A stretch of 49,983 nt of DNA from Bradyrhizobium hereditatis (lineage in GTDB: Bacteria; Pseudomonadota; Alphaproteobacteria; Rhizobiales; Xanthobacteraceae), in NCBI RefSeq assembly GCF_020329435.1, contig NZ_JAGKJK010000027.1:1-49983 (forward strand). Direction: 5' to 3'. Below the pieces are notes generated by a model. That model had not been told where the DNA came from. It searched no databases and saw only the letters and a list, made by a program, of their open reading frames with translations. Position 1 is the stretch's first letter. Each line of letters opens with the position of its first letter. The translations under genes and the position numbers were made by a program. Shown here in pieces: positions 47,552 through 49,983 of this stretch.

Positions 47552-48526
47552 TCAGTAGCCGCGCATCAGGTCGACTACGTTACGCAGCGGCTTCTTCTCG
47601 AGAAACCGCTGCAAGTTGTCGCCGAAGATCTCAAACACACGGGTGCTGTAGCCGGACGGATTACCGGCAACATGGGGAGTGACGATGACGTTAGGCATCG
47701 TCCAGAGCGGACTATCGGTCGGGAGTGGTTCCCGCTCAAACACGTCGAGGAGGGCTCCGGAAATTGTGCCTGCGCGAAGCTCTTCAATGAGCTCGCGCTC
47801 CACAATTAGCGAGCCGCGGCCGATGTTGATCAGGAAGGCCGTGCGGCGCATCAGCCGAAGCTGCTCCCGACCGATTAGCTTGTCGGTTTCCGGAAGGTGG
47901 GGAACGGCAAGGACAACGAAGTCGGAGAGCTGCAGGAGCTCGGCGAGGCCATCTGGCGGGAAGAGCCTATCCACGACCGCGATCGGGTGCGTGAGATCGC
48001 GTTTCGAGCCAATCACCGTCATTCCGATGGTTTTGCCGCGACGGGCGATCGCGGCGCCTATCGAACCGAGACCGACGATACCGAGCGTCCGCTCCGCGAG
48101 CGGCGCGACTTCTCGCGGATGCCATTTCTTGCGAGACTGTTCCCGAATAAACCGAGGAAAGTCCCAGTGCATTATGGTCACGGCCGCGATTACGAAGTCC
48201 GCGATGATTTCGCTATGCATACCCCGAGCGTTAGTAACGATAATGTCGCCGATGCGATCGCGGATAGGTAAGACCGAGTCGATGCCCGCGTTGCTGCACT
48301 GGAACCAGCGCAACCGACGTGCCTTGGCCAGGAGATCGACAGGGAACCGGGGGCCCAGGAGAATGTCTGCCTCCGCTATATGGCGATCCAGTAACACCGC
48401 GTCCTTGGCGCTCAAGACGCGCACCTCAGGAAAGCGCTGAAGGATCAACGCAACATAGCTATCGGCGGCGGCATCATTGACAAGGACAGTGATAGCATCG
48501 CCTGCCACGGTTGTCGAGAACGTCAT
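47552..48526 (-). CDS. D-2-hydroxyacid dehydrogenase (NAD-binding)
   Basis: A 324-aa protein of the D-isomer 2-hydroxyacid dehydrogenase family, of the type related to GhrA and phosphoglycerate dehydrogenase. The nucleotide-binding motif VGLGSIG is at 151-157. The catalytic residues are Arg237 in LINIGRGSLI, Glu266 in DVFEREPLP, and His285 in VTPHVAGNPSG. I prefer ATG 48526 with a GGAAT 8-12 bases upstream; an in-frame GTG at 48592 lacks a ribosome binding site and would add 22 non-family residues. It would reduce a 2-keto acid or oxidise a D-2-hydroxyacid in the cytoplasm. It stands alone, with decayed sequence on both sides. Intact. Confidence 0.92.
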   Translation of the reverse strand: MTFSTTVAGDAITVLVNDAAADSYVALILQRFPEVRVLSAKDAVLLDRHIAEADILLGPRFPVDLLAKARRLRWFQCSNAGIDSVLPIRDRIGDIIVTNARGMHSEIIADFVIAAVTIMHWDFPRFIREQSRKKWHPREVAPLAERTLGIVGLGSIGAAIARRGKTIGMTVIGSKRDLTHPIAVVDRLFPPDGLAELLQLSDFVVLAVPHLPETDKLIGREQLRLMRRTAFLINIGRGSLIVERELIEELRAGTISGALLDVFEREPLPTDSPLWTMPNVIVTPHVAGNPSGYSTRVFEIFGDNLQRFLEKKPLRNVVDLMRGY

Positions 48527-49334
48527 ATCAGGTATTCCTATTCCATTCGCGCCGGCAATGATCGAGGAAAGGGATGATGAGGTAATCGGCACACGTGTAG
48601 CAAAGTAGACGGCCGCGCAGTGGAGAAGATGTCGAGATGTTGAACATCATGTCCACGATGGTCTCCTTCCTAAGCCGCGCGGACGGTCTGTTTATCGGGA
48701 GTGGGGACCGTTAACGCTGAAGCGACTACGGCAAACGCTCCGAGAGGCATCCGAAGAAAAATCTCGTTTCGACATTCGTTGCGCTCCCATTCGCCGCACC
48801 TTGATTTGTTTGCCAACCTCGAGCGCGATCCGCGATCGGACTTTTTCGGACGCGGGCCACGTAAGGCAATCGTTCGAAGCTAAATGATTCCCGCGCGTCG
48901 CTCGAGGCCGATGCAACCGGTCGGCTTTTAGGACAAGCAAGGCCGCGATATAACTACCAGTTCTAGCAGCGTGGACTGATTCATCCTCAGTGTAGGGAGC
49001 AACGATGGTTGGGAAGAGCCGCAGGAAGAGTCCCCTGCGAAGCAGCTGCTGCGCGCTCGCCCCATGGTTTGGGCCAACGCGGGAGACCTGAAGCGTTATG
49101 ATCACAAAGGTCCCTCGCAAAACCGACCGCTTCTGACGGATCATCTTAGTTAGGTCGGCGATCGGAAGAAGTTGTCGGACAATATCGCGGTTAGGAAGGA
49201 TGAGCAGTCGGCACGAGCGGCACATCACCGAGATATCAATTTTTAGCGACGTGGCGAACTATAGCTTCAGGTCGGTAACACTTGCAGCATGCGGCCAATT
49301 GATCCCTTTGCAGGAGGGATCCTCATAGCGGCTT
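48527..49334. other. Gap between hydroxyacid dehydrogenase and istB fragment
   Basis: A minus-strand open frame of 178 codons spans 48692-49228, but it has no recognisable motif, no convincing start and an arginine/serine-rich composition typical of chance frames. I do not call it a gene. Confidence 0.4.
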
Positions 49335-49620
49335 CTGCGCACGAACTACCGCACGGCGCGGCCTCGATCGAGCGCTCTTAGCCAGGCTCGCAGATGGCAA
49401 TTGGCTCGACCAGCATGCCAATCTCTTGATCTGCGATCCCTCCGGCGTCGGCAAGAGCTGGCTCGCCTCCGCGCTCGGCAACACGGCCTGCCTCGACAAT
49501 CGCTCCGTGCTCTATCAACGCGTTCCGCGGCTGTTCAGCGATCTCGCTTAGGCGCGCGGTGACGGCCGCCATTCGCGCCTATTGCGCACGCTCGGGCGCG
49601 TCGATCTTCTGATCCTCGAT
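49335..49620 (+). pseudogene. istB: IS21-family helper ATPase IstB fragment, broken by RIT-2
   Basis: The plus strand reads RALLARLADGNWLDQHANLL then ICDPSGVGKSWLASALGN (Walker A) and NRSVLYQRVPRLFSDLA. A stop (TAG) follows where Leu is usual, then ARGDGRHSRLLRTLGRVDLL and ILD. The gene stops inside the Walker B region (LILDD) at the exact point where TTATGTG of the RIT-2 end begins. It is the middle of an IstB with both ends lost. Confidence 0.83.
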
Positions 49621-49703
49621 TTATGTGCAGCCCGCAGTGATGTGGAGTTGAGGGCCGAAAGCCGGCGCCGGTCCGGCTTTTGACGGCCGCCAACTCCACA
49701 TAA
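49621..49703 (+). repeat. RIT-2 left terminal unit
   Basis: An 83-bp end with the same plan as RIT-1: outer TTATGTG at 49621, a second TGATGTGGAG 17 bases later at 49638, and an inverted inner CTCCACATAA at 49694-49703. The second and inner copies extend to a long imperfect palindrome with arms around GGAGTTG, GGCCG and AAGCCGG. Confidence 0.85.
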
Positions 49704-49715
49704 TTTACCTGTAGG

Positions 49716-49983
49716 TCATAGCCTCTTCAGCCAATCAACGATGTTGATCGTCGCAGAAGAGACGTGTCCGGCACGAGGCGGTGCGAGGATCTCAGGGAAC
49801 ACCTGCATAAGCGCCTGGCGTTTGAGATCGATGTCCGCCCTTGCATAGGTCATCGTTGTGTTCAGCGACGAATGTCCGAGCCATTGACTAATGGTCGCGA
49901 AGTCGACGCCCGCCTTCAGAAGAAAGATGGCGGTCGTATGCCGCAAGGTATGGGGATGGATCCGCTTCTCCTGCAGCGTGCGG
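49716..49983 (-). CDS. RIT-2 third tyrosine recombinase (RitC), C-terminal part
   Basis: It runs off the window at 49983. The visible 88 residues contain HPHTLRHTTAIFLLKAGVDF (His and Arg), WLGHSSLNTTMTYARADID with the Tyr nucleophile, and a finish in IVDWLKRL. The stop lies 12 bases inside the inner terminal motif, as in RIT-1. It is related to, but distinct from, RIT-1 RitC. No mutation is seen in the visible part, so this copy may be functional. Confidence 0.85.
   Translation of the reverse strand, partial: RTLQEKRIHPHTLRHTTAIFLLKAGVDFATISQWLGHSSLNTTMTYARADIDLKRQALMQVFPEILAPPRAGHVSSATINIVDWLKRL

Noticed and set aside
48692..49228. 178-codon minus-strand open frame
   Set aside because: No motif, no ribosome binding site, composition like chance frames in GC-rich DNA.
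49378..49572. 64-codon minus-strand frame
   Set aside because: Antisense of the istB fragment.
1..49983. CRISPR arrays, tRNA or rRNA genes, nod boxes, riboswitches
   Set aside because: No regularly spaced identical repeats other than the IS21 23-bp units, no tRNA T-arm with matching acceptor, no nod-box core and no known riboswitch motif were seen by eye. A covariance-model scan would be decisive.

Overview
The window reads as accessory DNA of a rhizobium-like alphaproteobacterium (Hyphomicrobiales), most likely a symbiosis island or symbiotic plasmid. The basis is a dense, layered set of IS66, IS256, IS630, IS3, IS110, IS21 and IS91 remnants, an RmInt1-like group II intron inside an IS630 transposase gene, tyrosine 'recombinase in trio' (RIT) elements, and a few intact metabolic and transport genes stranded between them. 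No rRNA, tRNA, replication, housekeeping, nod, nif or secretion genes were recognised. The assignment to rhizobia is inference from element types and protein style, not from a marker gene.

Layout. 0-2 kb: IS66 and stacked IS256 transposase remnants. 2.3-4.8 kb: a possible decayed GntR regulator divergent from an intact MmgE/PrpD-family gene. 5.4-9.1 kb: IS630, M20 peptidase, IS256, IS3 and IS110 fragments. 9.4-10.6 kb: an intact GNAT-like gene between two direct copies of an IS3 orfB 3' end. 10.7-14.8 kb: on the minus strand, an SDR oxidoreductase, a glutamate-1-semialdehyde-aminomutase-like class III aminotransferase and an EctB-like diaminobutyrate aminotransferase. 17.5-20.2 kb: on the plus strand, an LLM-class flavin monooxygenase followed by a phosphotriesterase-family hydrolase. 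20.4-23.3 kb: relics of an FMN hydroxyacid dehydrogenase, of IS630, and of an MFS exporter carrying a nested IS256 tail. 23.7-25.9 kb: an IS91-type element with a frameshifted tyrosine recombinase. 26.2-29.1 kb: an IS630 transposase split by a group II intron. 29.3-34.6 kb: a complete peptide/nickel-type ABC transporter operon. 35.3-36.5 kb: a broken folE and an SDR tail. 36.5-38.7 kb: a truncated group II intron inside an IS66 transposase gene. 39.0-40.3 kb: a second LLM monooxygenase, inverted relative to the first. 41.8-46.1 kb: a decayed RIT element flanked by the 5' halves of two different IS21 istA genes. 47.6-48.5 kb: a D-2-hydroxyacid dehydrogenase. 49.3-50 kb: an istB fragment broken by the end of a second RIT element.

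The intact cargo genes form a small-molecule set: two monooxygenases, a metal-dependent hydrolase, two PLP aminotransferases, an SDR, a PrpD-like protein, a hydroxyacid dehydrogenase and one oligopeptide-class importer. They could process an imported amino-acid-like or heteroatom-containing compound, but no single operon links them and a common pathway is only a hypothesis.

The most unusual structure is the RIT material. Three independent element ends share an 83-84 bp architecture: an outer TTATGT-G motif, a second copy 17 bp further in, and an inverted inner copy at the far edge just outside the recombinase genes. All three ends lie inside IS21-family genes. RIT-1 is bordered on both sides by 5' halves of two divergent istA genes cut at the same conserved codons, which a simple insertion cannot produce.
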